A DNA stretch of 64,000 nucleotides from Macrolepiota albuminosa (taxonomy: Eukaryota; Basidiomycota; Agaricomycetes; Agaricales; Agaricaceae): assembly GCA_027475525.1 (NCBI GenBank), contig JAMWFC010000070.1, positions 744,001 through 808,000 of the forward strand. The letters run 5' to 3'. The notes beneath the pieces were generated by a model. That model did no database searches. It was not told the origin of the DNA and was given only the letters and a program-made list of their open reading frames with translations. The first letter of the stretch is position 1; the number at the start of each line of letters is the position of its first letter. The translations under genes were made by a program, and so were the position numbers. Of this stretch, positions 21,375 through 33,600 are shown in pieces.

Positions 21375-23968
21375 ATGTCCCTTCTCTTCCGCCATCTCCG
21401 CGTCCACCAGGTCTTTGGCGCAAACACCGGCGTCGGCAAGACCGTCCTCACCACCGCCCTGGTCCGTGCGTCGGCACGCTCTCAACCCGTCTACTACCTC
21501 AAGCCCGTCAGCACCGGCGATCCAGATAACGCAGACGACTTGTGAGTCCGTCTTCTCTCCATCGTTTCCGTCCCTCAGTACCCCAGTCACGTGCGCCGCC
21601 ATACCGTATCACCGGGCGTGTCGACAGAGTGTCTCTACGAATACCAACTCCCCGTCAGTCCTCATCTCGCTGCTCAGCTCGACAATCGCCCCCCAGTGTG
21701 TCCGCTTTCTTCTTTCCTGTGCTCCGCTGACTTTGATAGATCTCCGACGAAACTTTAGTCAATGCAATAGCTAGCTACGTCCGCCGCATTGCAGCCCGTT
21801 CACAAGCAGCATGTCTCTATATCGAGACAGCCGGCGGTATGTTTATGTCTCTCCATCGTTTCTCTCCTGCCTACCCAGCCACACAGGTGTACACAGTCCT
21901 ACCCTCTCGGGAACAACTCAGGCCGAGGCTTACCGCCCCCTCTTTCTACCCACCATCCTCATCGGTGATTCCAAGCTCGGTGGTATCTCCTCCACTATAG
22001 CCGCGTACGAGGCCCTCCTCCTTCGTGGCTACATCGTCGACGCCGTCCTCCTCTTCAGTGACTCCTACTATCGCAACGAAGAGTACCTCAGTCAATACTT
22101 TGCAGACCGCAACGTTTGGGTTGCCTCTTTTGAAAAACCACCTCCTCTTTTATCTAACCCGTCTGAAAACTTCTCATCTACACAAGATTACTATGACCGA
22201 CTCATGGTGTCTGCAGGCGGTAAAGGTGTTCTTGATGCCGTCAATCATCTCGACCAGGCCCACACATCTCGCCTTGCCGAGCTTGATTCCATGCCCCGAC
22301 GCACCCTCGACTCTGTTTGGTGGCCGTTCGTCCAGCACGCCCACTTCAAATCCGAGGCAGATGTCAATGTCATCGACAGCGCCTCTTCCGACTTCTTTAG
22401 CACCTACACTAAAAATCCTGCGTCGCCCACGGCGTCCCTACTCACTCCCCAACTCGACTCGTCTGCCTCGTGGTGGACACAGACATTTGGACACGCACAT
22501 ACCAACACAACCCTCGCTGCCGCACGCGCCGCCGGTCGGTATGGCCATGTCATGTTCCCCGGCGCCACCCACCTTCCCGCGCTTCGCCTGACCGAGGCTT
22601 TGTTGCGCGGTCCCGGTAAAGGATGGGCCCAGAGAGTGTTCATCTCTGACAACGGGAGCACCGGTATGGAGGTCGCGATCAAGATGGCATTGCGCGCGTG
22701 GACAAAAAGGATGGGCGTCCAGCCTACGACAGATGAGAAGCTGGGCGTGTTGGGCTTGACGGGATCTTATCACGGTGACACGATCGGAGCAATGGACGCG
22801 TCTGAGAAGAAGGGCGTTTATACGTGTGAGTGGCACGAGGGCAGGGGTTTGTGGATGGATCCCCCGACTGTGGCTTTCGTGAACGGACGTGTGGGAGTGA
22901 GGATACCGATGGAGGATAAATGGTATTGGTTTGGGAATCTGAGAGACGTGTATGATGTAGAGGCGAGATTTGGGACCATGTTTGAGAGTGTGTACAGAGG
23001 GTATATCGAGGGAATATTGAAGGAGTATGAAGAGAAGAGAAAAAGGGCCAATGGGCCGAGGCTGGCGGCGTTGGTCATTGAGCCTCTCGTTATGGGTGCC
23101 GGAGGTATGAAGTTTGTTGATCCTCTCTTCCAACGCATCTTGGTAGATGTTGTGAGGAGTGGAAGGGAGGAACTTGGGTTATGCCCTGTACGAGGCAGCG
23201 GCGAAAAAGGCGAGGATTGGCAGGGCCTGCCTGTGGTGTATGACGAGGTCTTTGTCGGTCTTTATCGAACTGGCGTCGAGAGCAGCGGTTCTGTGTTGGG
23301 TGTGCTTCCGGATATATCGGTGAATGCAAAGGTGTTGACGGGTGGACTTGTTCCACTTGCCGTGACACTTGCCCGGGAGGGGATCTTCAAGGCGTTTTTA
23401 GGACAGGGGAAGGAAAAGGCACTGTTACATGGCCATTCATATAGCGCGCATGCGGTGGGGTGTGAGGTTGCCGCTGAGACGCTGAAAGAGGTTGGGAAGC
23501 TTGTCGAGAGTGAGGAGTGGAAGCAGGCAAAGGAACGGTGGAGAGAAGATGATAAGGAGTCCGTTTGGAGTTTTTGGGACCCTCAGTTTGTCAAGATGCT
23601 GTCTCTGGCGGATAAGGTGGAAGAGGCTATGACCCTTGGGTGTGTGTTGGCGATCAAGGTCGCTGACAAGACCGAGGACAAAGGTGAGTCGCTTTTTCTT
23701 TGTCGTTCTATTTCACTGCGGCTGATGTTGGGATTTAGGCTATACGTCACACGCAGCGCAAGAAATATTCGAACCACTAAAATACTTGCACATGTCAGAG
23801 CATGCAATGGCGACGGGGGCACCTGGAGGCGCGCCGTATTCTGTGCATTATAGAACTCTCGGAAACGTGGCGTATTTCATGACGAGTTTGAATACTAAGC
23901 CTTCCGTGGTGAGAGAAGTAGAGGACAGAATTTTCGGCGTGCTGGATGCCGGTGGCGCAGATCGGTAA
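21375..23968 (+). CDS. bioDA: bifunctional dethiobiotin synthetase / DAPA aminotransferase (BioD-BioA fusion)
   Basis: Five exons (21375-21541, 21587-21695, 21740-21836, 21887-23683, 23739-23968) join in frame to 799 residues. The N-terminal third is dethiobiotin synthetase: P-loop FGANTGVGKT, YYLKPVSTG, ETAGGVHSPTLSGT and ILIGDSKLGGISSTI. The rest is diaminopelargonate aminotransferase: VFISDNGSTGMEVAIKMA, GSYHGDTIGAMD, ALVIEPLVMGAGGM, YDEVFVGLYRTG, the PLP lysine context NAKVLTGG, and HGHSYSAHAVGC. The enzyme carries out two consecutive steps of biotin synthesis and is usually mitochondrial in eukaryotes. All five splice junctions keep frame. The three small first exons all lie in the BioD part. 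Confidence 0.94.
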
Positions 23969-24978
23969 GAGGCGCTGGATGCTTAGATGGAACAAGCCGA
24001 AGAAATGCACATCTATACAGGCCGCTTTGGTGTGCGGTGCGAAATGAAATCTAGAATAAAAATATGCATAATGTGTATATCAAGAGTGATGTGAATCGCG
24101 GCGGACATGGTCCTCAAATAGCAAAGGGACGTGCTGATAGTTCACTTGTTCCGACCCCTTCAGCTGGTAGATCTGGACACCTCAGGGATGCGGTTGTTCG
24201 AGACGATGTTTCCCCTCAACTGTAAGGACTGCAAAGGCCTCTTAATTGACAAACGTGTTTTAAGTCAAACCTGGATTCGACATCAAGATCAATGCCAAAC
24301 TCAAAGGCTGAAAGGGACGACACGACAGATTGGATGCACAGCTTGCAAAATGGCAAAAAAAATAACAGGTTAAATCTAGCTAGCAAAAGGAAGAACTCAT
24401 GTAGAACAGCTCTAGTCTTAGGAGCCTGACTCCAGAACGAAATCAACGATTAATATCTATCACTCAAGCCTTCATACCCTGTTGGTATAAGAAGAACTGT
24501 TCTTACAACCTGCTCATGTACGGTACCTCCTTGTAAGTTCGCTGTATTTCCCTCGCTGTTATATGTCGGCCCTCCTTGTCCGACTGACTCAATAGTGTAT
24601 TGGGATTGATTCTATCATGACAGTAACATTGAATGCCATGACAGGATATCCGGGTAGATTTTGTGTCGCCTCCGGCGCGGATCTCCGTACTGCCAAAAAG
24701 TAAAGGTGCTGGCTACACCTCGTGACTTGCACACGAACTTGCTTTATATAACTTATTGAAGTCAGGACCTGCTAAAATGTGCATTTTAATTGAAAGACAG
24801 AATCCACGTTTTTGCGAGAAAAGATTCTCGTATGAGACATCGAGCGAGATTTAACAAGCAGGGAGAATGCATCGCAGAAAGATAAATTCCCGAGACTTCT
24901 AACCGGGTTTCACGGACCGCCCGGTTACGATTCATATAAGATATCATCGTCGTATGTAGATATAATCTATCTGCTCTG
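23969..24978. other. intergenic region, no supported gene
   Basis: About 1 kb between the 3' end of bioDA and the GH31 start. The longest ORFs (24131-24373 plus, 24216-24446 minus) overlap each other and show no domain. A TATA-like tract (ttatataac) lies at about 24742-24750, some 230 bp upstream of the GH31 ATG. Confidence 0.4.
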
Positions 24979-27900
24979 ATGAAGTTTACGGACGGTTTCT
25001 GGCTTTTGAAAAACGGCGTCAAGCCTTACTACGGGCTCCAAGTAGTCCAAGCAACAGGTGACGAAACTGGATATAACCTTCAAGTCTCGACCCGGCCGAT
25101 CAGGCATCGTGGAGATACTCTTGGAGGTCTGTCCTGCCCAAGCGATCATTCGACTGGTGGTTAACCAAAAACAGGGCCAGTGCTGAGTGTTCGTGTTCAT
25201 TCTCCTACGCAAGGCGTCGTTGGAGTCAAGATTGACCACTTCTCCCATGTCGAGCCATTGCCAAACATTCCTCTCTTCCCAGATGCCGAACCCATCCCGG
25301 ACGTTTCGCTCAAACGGGATGAATCCAAGCTATCCCTTTCCACAGGTGGACTGAGAGCAGAAATCACTGAAAATCCCTATACCATCACTTTCAAGTCGAT
25401 GGAACGCATCCTCACATTTGCTGGGGCAAAGCATCAGGCTTTGTTCGATGTACCCTCGAAATGGACCTTGGGATCAGCATCTAACACATCGTGCCTCACC
25501 AATGATCCCGCTTCAAATCCAAACCCAGTGCCACTGCCTCCAGTCATTCGATATATAAATTCAGAGCTCAACATGGCCCCTGGAGAGCTCATATACGGTT
25601 TTGGTGAACAGTTCACGGCACTAATCAAGAATGGTTAGCAACTATCTTGTTTCACCATAGGAGAGAACTACACATTTGCATCAGGACAAACCGTCAAGAT
25701 ATGGAATCAGGATGGCGGAACGTCCAGTGAACAAGCATATAAATGTATCCCGTTCTATATAACCAATCGCAATTACGGTGTCTTTATTAACCACCCTGGC
25801 GAGGTTGAGGTGGAAGTTGGCTCCGAAAAGGTTAGCCGAGTTGGAGTCTCGGTAGCAGGTAGTAGCTTAGAGTACTTCATCATCTACGGAGCGACGCCTC
25901 TCGAGGTAAAGTGCGGTCGCTCCTGTTTGAGATGCAAATCAAAGTTGACGTACTTCCCAGATTCTGGAGAAATACACCCGGATGACTGGTCGTCCTGCGT
26001 AAGTGCTGTGCTTCTTGTCGCATCGAGTTTGGGCTCAATCGTATCGTACAGCCTTCTACCGAGCTGGACCTACGGGTTGTGGCTCTCGACATCATTCCTG
26101 ACATCTTATTCGAGCGATACGGTATCTAGCTTCTTGCAAGGGATGAAAGAAAGGAACTGCCCAGTCCGTGTCTTCCATCTGGATTGTTTCTGGATGAAGC
26201 AGTATGAATGGTTAGTAGTTCTGTACAACATTATTAAGACGCTCATCATAAGATAGGTGCTCGTTTACCTTTGATCCCGATAACTTCCCCGACCCTAAAA
26301 GGTATCTCGCGGAGATAAAGCAGAAGTATGGGGTGAAAATCTGCGCTTGGAGTATGGAATCCCTTCAATTTTTCAAATTTCCCGCAATAACATCCTCTCC
26401 TGCAGTTAATCCGTACATCTCTCAGCTGTCTCCGATCTTCAAAGAAGGCGTGGAAGGTAGCTTCTTTATTAATAGGACGGATGGAACGCCGTGGCAGTAA
26501 GAATTCTCCAATTTCAGAGAGGGATCAATTCTGATTTTGAGCAGGTGGGATCTCTGGCAACCAGGTAAGGCTAACGCGCAATCGGCCTCGAAATCAGCCA
26601 ACTTTGATTCCTGGACTTAGGATTGGCCATTGTGGACGTCACGAACCCCGCCGCCCGCAAGTGGTATACTGATAAGTTGTCAGTCCTGCTTGACTTGGGA
26701 ATTGACGCATTTAAGGTGGGAACGGTGTAGTATGATAGTATCCAATTGTCTCATCCGTTATTCGCTCAGACCGATTTTGGTGAGCGTATTCCTCACGCAA
26801 ATGTCGTCTTCCACGATGGGTCCAATCCAATGCGCATGCATAACACTTATGCGGTGATATACAATGAAATGGTCTTTGATTTGCTTCGGAAACGGTTCGG
26901 AGAAGGCGAAGCTGTTCTGTTTGCCCGCTCTTCGGCTACCGGCGGGCAAAGGTTGAGATTGATCTCAGCCTTGTTTTAAATATGTAGCTGACAACGCTAA
27001 CAGATTCCCTGTCCACTGGGGAGGAGACTGTGAGTCGACATGGGAGGCTATGGCGGAAGCCTTGCGTGGCACTATTTCCCTCACTTTGTCAGGTTTCGGT
27101 TATGCATCGCATGACATTGGTGGGTTTGAGGTGCGTAGGCAGGCATTATTAAGCGTTTCTAAGTGTACTTGGTGCTTATGAATCGCTGCGCGTGATAGGG
27201 ACATCCACCGCCCGAGATTTACCAGAGATGGGTGGCATTCGGCCTGTTCTCATCTCATTCAAGGTTGCATGGATCCTCCTCTTACCGAGTTCCCTGGAAT
27301 TACGGTGAGGATGCTGCAAAAAGCATGTCCAAATTTGTGGAAACGAAACATCGTCTAATGCCCTACTTGTATGACTTGGTGAGGATGGTAGAACTTCCTC
27401 GAGAAGATGTTGCTTATGTCGTGCAGTCCATCACAGCAAATACTAAAGGACATCCTCTTCAGCGAGCCATGTTCCTGGAGTTCCTTGATGACAGGACCAC
27501 ACATTATCTCGACAGACAGTACATGTTGGGCGAGTCTTGATTCAGAATATACATGTTCTAGGCTAACACCTTTATAGGTCCCAGCCTTCTCGTTGCACCA
27601 GTGCTCGTGCCACAAGAAGAAGAGATTGAATATTACATCCCCGCAGGACGATGGACTTCGTTTTTCAATCCAGAACGCAAGGTTCAAGGTCCAGTTTGGG
27701 TCAAAGAAGTCGTACCCCTTGATGAGATACCTGTCTGGGTTCGACCTGAAACAGTTCTGTGTCTCGGCCCACAAGGGACTGGTCGTCCTGATTATGACTA
27801 CAGCCAAGGACTCGAGGTTCAGTTGTATGAACCAGTCGAGGGGAAATCCTACGAAGCTAACGTCCCGCATGGTAAACGTGCAGAATTCGTTGGGGTCATT

Positions 27901-28089
27901 CAGGCCGAGAGAACTTCCGGAGAGATCAAGGTGACAGTCTCGGGCGAACAAACTGAAATAGCCACTATCAGTGTATTCGGTAACGACATCAAGGCTACCA
28001 GAGTAATCGGTGGGGCTCTTAAGATTGGGACTGGTATCAGAGTGGAAGTAGAGAAAGGGACAAGGGAGGTAGTAATCCATCTCGGTTGA
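24979..28089 (+). CDS. glycoside hydrolase family 31, alpha-xylosidase type
   Basis: Fourteen exons (24979-25126, 25175-25633, 25661-25905, 25961-25998, 26052-26210, 26257-26351, 26406-26496, 26545-26564, 26621-26715, 26770-26951, 27004-27130, 27199-27378, 27427-27529, 27578-28089) join in frame to 817 residues. GH31 landmarks are [48 protein letters not shown], the nucleophile region [33 protein letters not shown] (acid/base Asp) and [15 protein letters not shown]. The [10 protein letters not shown] and KTDFGE forms fit YicI-like alpha-xylosidases, which remove xylose from xyloglucan oligosaccharides. There is no signal peptide, so it is probably intracellular. Exon 8 is 20 nt. Intron 13 (27530-27577) needs a GC donor. 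Confidence 0.92.
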
Positions 28090-28330
28090 CAGAATAGCTC
28101 CAGCACAATTCAAAATCCATGACATTTTGAAAGAGATGAGACATGGAAGCGCCCGTCTATTTCAGAAAGATAGGATCTGACATCACGAAGACATTGAGAA
28201 TAGTCGGTCCAAGAAATTGAGTCGAGATAGCTGCTCAATCTTGAAAATCCAATAGTCTGAGCATAAGATGGAATAAGCATGAATGTGACATGGACCGCCA
28301 GGCCGGACGTATGATGTGGATACCCGGTCT

Positions 28331-28666
28331 TCATGTTGCGTTGAAGTCTTTCCATGCTTGTTCAATTTTAGATCGACGTTCCTTTGCCTCTTCCCTGTTG
28401 CGAGACGAGCGCGCTATACGCTACAAAAGATATAAGCCGGTATTTCAATACAGTTGTGGATGGTAACTGTACCTCAGCTCGTAAACAGGAATTCAAATCA
28501 TGTTTGAGCTGATTGCAACCTCCAAATAATCTGGCCCATCCATTAGCATGACATTCCTCGAGAGCTTGTATAAATTCCTTGCAAACTGCACTATAAGTTA
28601 AGTTGGAGGTTGGAGAAATGAAAGGAAAACCGCACCAAGCTTTTTGTCCGACAGTTGCGGATGCAT
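28331..28666 (-). CDS. CMC2: COX assembly mitochondrial protein CMC2
   Basis: Three exons (28666-28636, 28585-28473, 28420-28331) join in frame to 77 residues beginning MHPQLSDKKL, the signature N-terminus of CMC2. A twin Cx9C helical hairpin follows: C-KEFIQALEE-C and C-NQLKHDLNS-C, both with exactly nine residues between cysteines. A basic C-terminal helix (REEAKERRSKIEQAWKD) ends the protein. Such proteins are oxidised by Mia40 in the intermembrane space and support cytochrome oxidase assembly. It is convergent with the GH31 gene, 241 bp apart. The small size and three exons make it easy to miss. Confidence 0.9.
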
Positions 28667-28735
28667 AGGGAATTGCAAAAGTGTCGGAGTTTCGGACCGC
28701 GGGTTAGTCCGAGGAAAAAAGAATCATGATCTAGT

Positions 28736-29117
28736 GTGGCCCTTGGAAGATTAGATAAATAATTTCCCCCTCATGGAAGCTGAGAGGCCACGCGCTTATA
28801 AGGCTGGATTAACGTGGACGTACGCGAATAGAAAATAAGGTTGTGGGCGGAGGGCACGTGTTACCAACGCGCTCTGTGCGCAGAAGCAGCTATAAGCGGC
28901 CGATACCCAACCGGGCGCAGCTACTTCGGTCGTGCCTACCCGTCCAGCTGTGCTCTGAAACCTCAATGAGAAGAGTAGGGATGTATTGTGTAACAATGAC
29001 AAGATAGATATCAACAAAACTAATAAGAGTTGGGATAAATTTTTAGTAGTTGTTAAGACATGGCAAGGTTAATGGCATCAGAGTTGAGATAAATTTCAAT
29101 AGTCGTTCAGACATGGG
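28736..29117 (-). repeat. dispersed repeat R1, inverted relative to the copies at 60.4-61.65 kb
   Basis: The reverse complement of 28795-29117 recurs as the block beginning at 60383: the gttgggataaattt pair, the gcccggttgg/cggccgcttat core with a CACGTG box, and the gtacgtccacgttaatcc end. The first 31 bp (gtggcccttggaagatta and following) instead match 61626-61656 in direct orientation. An internal approximate duplication of about 49 bp lies at 29026-29120. Confidence 0.65.
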
Positions 29118-29179
29118 CCAGATTAATGAGATCAGACCAGTTGGTTTCCATAATGTGAGCAAGATTATGTTCTTGTGCA

Positions 29180-30017
29180 AATTGACGTCAGCGATTTTCC
29201 CAGGCAAGGGCGACAGCATTAGGGACAATAGTATCCAATCGTCTCCAATAAATGAGAAAACACAAGGAAGTCCAACCCCCATGCTTCATGACGATATGAG
29301 GGGGAACACCATTGAAAAGCAATTTGACGGAACCTCCTATGCGGTAACTGTGGCCATGGACGATGTTGACGTCTTTTGAAGAATAAAAGTCTTAAAAATA
29401 TCGTCAGCAGTTGAGGGCAAAAATAAGATGAAATAGTACAAGAAATAAAACTTGTCTTAGTGAGAATTGACAAAGCATAAGGTTTTGAAGCGTCTTGGAA
29501 CACGAAAAGAGAACAATCAGGAGAAGGACGATTAACAGAGAGATAATCTGTAAGAGCACGAATGGGACAGAAAATATCATTTCGTTCGACCAGGCTAAAA
29601 TTGATGCCACAATCCCAAGTAGTCTTGGTCCGAGGGATGTGGAGACAGAGAACGCGATGATTATGGGCTGATGTTAGATGAATATTGCAGTTGAAAGTAA
29701 CATTTTGAGTGGGGTTAAAAGTTGAGTTCAAAATAGGCAGGAGCTCTCCAAGGCAATGGCAGCCCCAAAAGGCTGTAAGGGCAACGGCCCAGATGGCATG
29801 ACTTTTGGGTGACCTGAAAATCCAGCCCATCGTGAAGAATTTGAAGGAGATGCAAGGATATGGGTTTATGAGGAGGATGTTTGAAAGGTGATCCATGCAT
29901 AGTAGCAGAATTCAAAAGAGCCTTAATCCATGGATCATGTTTAGGCCATTCAGCTTGGTTGAAAAGATGCCACAAACAGGAATGATGCCCAAATTGGACT
30001 TGAGGGTGCACTATCAC
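29180..30017 (-). pseudogene. decayed tyrosine recombinase (fungal transposon-associated)
   Basis: Minus-strand frames, interrupted by at least two frameshifts, give in order PWIKALLNSATMHGSPFK, ISLHLLQILHDGLDF, AVALTAFWGCHCLGELL, LVERNDIFCPIRAL, HSYRIGGSVKLLFNGVPPHI and HGGWTSLCFLIYWRRLDT. The H-x-x-R motif (HSYR), the GGW and the final Y-W-R are those of tyrosine recombinases related to Crypton/DIRS-type elements of agaricomycetes. The box I arginine expected before LGEL appears to be Cys. The frames break at about 29820 and 29350. It is not functional as it stands. Confidence 0.65.
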
Positions 30018-30174
30018 TAGTACAGCTACCTAGCCAATATAGCTTTGGGCATGCTAAGTGTGTGTGAGAGTCCCGGACAGGTCCCAGAAAATACACGATA
30101 GGCAAGAGGTTGGTGGTGAGGAAAGTGGGTGATTGGAGGCACTTGTGTAAGGCTTCAAAACGTGGCTACAGAGC

Positions 30175-30337
30175 ACTAAGAGTTGCTAAGTAAAAGTGCT
30201 AAGACATGTGGGAGAATCACTAAGGAAAGGCACTAAGAGGTGTGGGAAAGAGTTGCTAAGAGAAGGTGCTAAGAGATGTGGGAAAGGGTCGCTAAGAGGT
30301 GCGTAAGTAAATGTGGTGAATTGAATTGTATAGTAAA
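30175..30337. repeat. degenerate tandem repeat of gtgctaagagatgtgggaaag-type units
   Basis: About seven imperfect units built on 'gctaag ... tgtgggaaag' run up to the Copia LTR. The last 77 bp (30261-30337) recur perfectly beyond the other end of the element at 36403-36479. Confidence 0.7.
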
Positions 30338-30618
30338 TGTAGACCCGAACCTATAATAATACGTTGAACGAAGCCTCAGTGTCGTGCCTACGTGGAGGTA
30401 AACAACTATATTTCTATACCTATAATAATACGTTGAACAACTTTGTAAGCGAGCAAAGTATAAGTAAGAGACGTATAATGAAACAATAAGGTACTTACAG
30501 CCTCAGTGTCGTGCCTACGTGGAGGTAAACAACTGAGGCTGGAATTGAGAGTTCGACAGATTATGTGACTGCTTCACGTGACTGAATGTATGCGCTGAGA
30601 TAGGCTTATAGTCCAACA
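30338..30618 (-). repeat. Copia 3' LTR
   Basis: 281 bp starting tgtagaccc and ending gtccaaca on the plus strand. It contains two internal duplications: cctataataatacgttgaac twice, and the agcctcagtgtcgtgcctac block twice. It is matched at 36117-36397. Confidence 0.93.
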
Positions 30619-30656
30619 CAACCCCATCAGCGCAGAAAAGAAGGAATTAATCGTCG

Positions 30657-33600
30657 TCATCTTTGAACAAGACCAAGTTGATGGACAAAACGTTCATGTA
30701 AGAGTCGAGGCAGGGGTTTGGTGAGTATGTCGGCCGTCATATTTTCGGTAGAAATCCAAACCGGTTCGAAAGATCCCGAAGACATGTGTTCCCGTATGAA
30801 GTGGTAACGGATGTCAATGTGTTTGGATCTAGACGTAGTAGAGTCCGATTTTGCAATATCGATAGCGCTTTTGTTGTCACAGAAAAGGGGTAAGGGAAGA
30901 GGAACTGGAAGACGAAGAGAGGTTAACAACAGGCGAATCCAGATCGCTTCGCGCATCGCATGAGACATTGCCATATATTCGGCCTCAGTCGAAGATAAAG
31001 CTATCGTACGTTGTCGAACAGAGGACCATGATACAAGACTTGAGTAAAGGAAGAACGCATAACCAGATACACTTCGTCGAGTTTTCACGTCTGAAGCCCA
31101 GTCGGCATCAGCAAAACCGTAGCCAGTGGGGAACAACAGGCGAACTGGAGCAAAATTTGATTGAACCAAAAAATTGTATTCCAAGGCTAAGTTCACGGTG
31201 CCTGCAAGGTAACGAAGAACACCCTTCGCAGCGAGTAAATGTCCACGGTTGGGATTTGAGTTAAATTGACCCAGACTCATTGCAGTGAAAGCCAGATCAG
31301 GACGTGTGCAAAGACTGAGATAAAGTATCGAACCAACGAGACGTTGATAATGGATCTTTATATCCGTATCTCGAATGTCGGGGAGAGAGTTTGGAGGAGG
31401 TTCCGGGATGGAATGAAGAGGGTGGTATAAAGGGACAGCCGAGGTCTTAGCGTCCAAAAGGTTGTAGGTGGACAGTAAGTCGGTTATGAAGCCTTTTTGC
31501 GATAACCATAACTTCTTCTGGGATCTATCTCGCTCCACCCGGATGCCGAGGTATAACGACGTTGCTCCGGAATCAATAACTTCGAAATGATTGTTGAGTT
31601 CCCGGATGATCCAATGATAAAGTGGAGTAGAATTCGTAGCGTTTAGGCCATCATCGACATGAATGCACATGATGATAAACAGAGAAGTGCCATCAGGTGG
31701 CATGGGAATAGAAGAATCGGGAGGAGAGTCGAAAAATCCAGTAAACACAGCATGATCGACTTCACAACGTGTAAGACCTAGTCCTTCGAGTGCCCGTCTG
31801 AGTGTGGTGTACCATTCATGCGAGGACTGTTTGAGACCATATAACGCTCGAAGCAGCCTATATGAAGCTGAAGGATCCGCTTCTGGGAAGCCCGGAATTT
31901 GCTTGCAATATACTTCGTGAGACAATGGTGCATTTAAGAAGGCCGTTTTAACATCAAAAGTGAAAAGGTCGAGGTCGTGTTGAGCTGCATAAGCAAGCGT
32001 AACTCGTATGCTCGTCATCTTTGCAACTGGTGCATATGTAGAGCCATAGTCCTCAGGACGTTGACTAAACCCTTGAGCGACTAAACGAGCTTTTTCTTTT
32101 CCACGTATAATATCTCCGTTGGCGTCCAGTTTGTATGCATACACCCAACGGACTCCGATTGGTTTTCTGCCAGGTGGAATCGTAGCAATCTGGAAGACAC
32201 CTTGCGAACGCAGGCTCGCCACTTCACGCTGCATCGCAGCATGCCATATGTCCGCATCTGGCCTATGAATGGCTTCATTGTAATGATCAGGCGGTTTTGA
32301 TAGATCGAAGTCACGTTTGGTCTTAAAAGGCAGTGGATCTGGACCATACGTGGCAAAAGCCTTGTACTCTGCAATCGTAGCGTGTTCAAATTGGGAAATG
32401 TCATCAAGGGACTCAGAAAATGTCGCGGATGCCATAAGAGCACTGAAATCCTGAATAGCCGCTAGGTGTTGATCAGGTAAAATTGTGCGAGCAGCGTGAT
32501 CTGAACGTAATTTGATAAGTCTATCATTTCGATTTGCTATTTCATCATTGTAGATGCGACCTTTCTCCGTCCATTTGATATGGCGACGGGGACGTGATGT
32601 CGGTAATATAACAGGTGGTGGGATCGGAGGATCAATGGAGGGAACCGCGTCAGGTATTGAAGTCGGAGGTGCGGATAGAGGACGAGAGATGGGATCTTGA
32701 ATGATGGATGGAACAGGAGAAGACGGAGTTGATGAAGGAGGAGAACAAGACTGTTGTGGAATATGAGTCGTGCGAAGACTCCCAGGGACAGATTCGTCAA
32801 ATATGACATCCCTGGAGAAGAAGTATTTGCCATGTAGATCTCGAACCCGCCATCCTATGCGGTTTTCATCGTAACCGACGAAGATTGCCTCAAAACGACG
32901 TCCTGATCCCTTGCCACGAAGTTCATTAGGATAAAGAACGTAGCATCGGCAACCCCATACTCGAAGATGTGATAGGTCAGGTTTTGATTTCTCCATAACC
33001 TCGTAGGGAGTGATTAGCGTGGGGAGAGTCGAAGTCGGAAGACGATTTCGTAGATATTGGGCCGTCAGGATCGCATCGCCTAAAAACGATAATGGCAAAC
33101 CAGACCAAGCCATCATGGCCTGTGCCGTGTCCTCGATGGTGCGAATATAACGTTCAGCCTTACCATTTTGTTGGTGTGCGTAAGGTGCAGTGTTTTGGTG
33201 AGTAATGCCTCGTGAAATAAAATAGTCCTGAAGTTCACCAGACACAAATTCCTTCGCATTGTCGGAGCGAACAACCCGCACTCTGTTACCCGATTTTAAT
33301 TCCCAACTAGCCTCTACCTGTTTAAAATGCTTCGTGGCCTGATTTCTCGTTGAAAGAAGGGCTGTACTGCCAAAGTTGGAACAATCATCGAGGATTGAAT
33401 GGAAATGATTCGAGCGACCATTTGAGAACATGACGGGAAAAGGCCCGCAAGAATCCATATGCAGGAGGTCGCAAACTTCCGAAGCTCGACGTTGAAAGTT
33501 GTCGAAAGGGCGAGCTGGTCGTTTTCCCATGATACAGGGAATACAGTTGTCATCACGAAAAGTTCCACTGTATCCAACCCCAGTCGCGTAGTTCTTTGTT

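Noticed and set aside
22438..23133. 231-codon minus-strand ORF as a gene
   Set aside because: It lies entirely antisense within the conserved aminotransferase exon of bioDA and has no domain.
30175..30337. CRISPR-like array of short repeats
   Set aside because: The repeats are degenerate, spacers are not unique, and the genome is fungal. It is a decayed tandem repeat.
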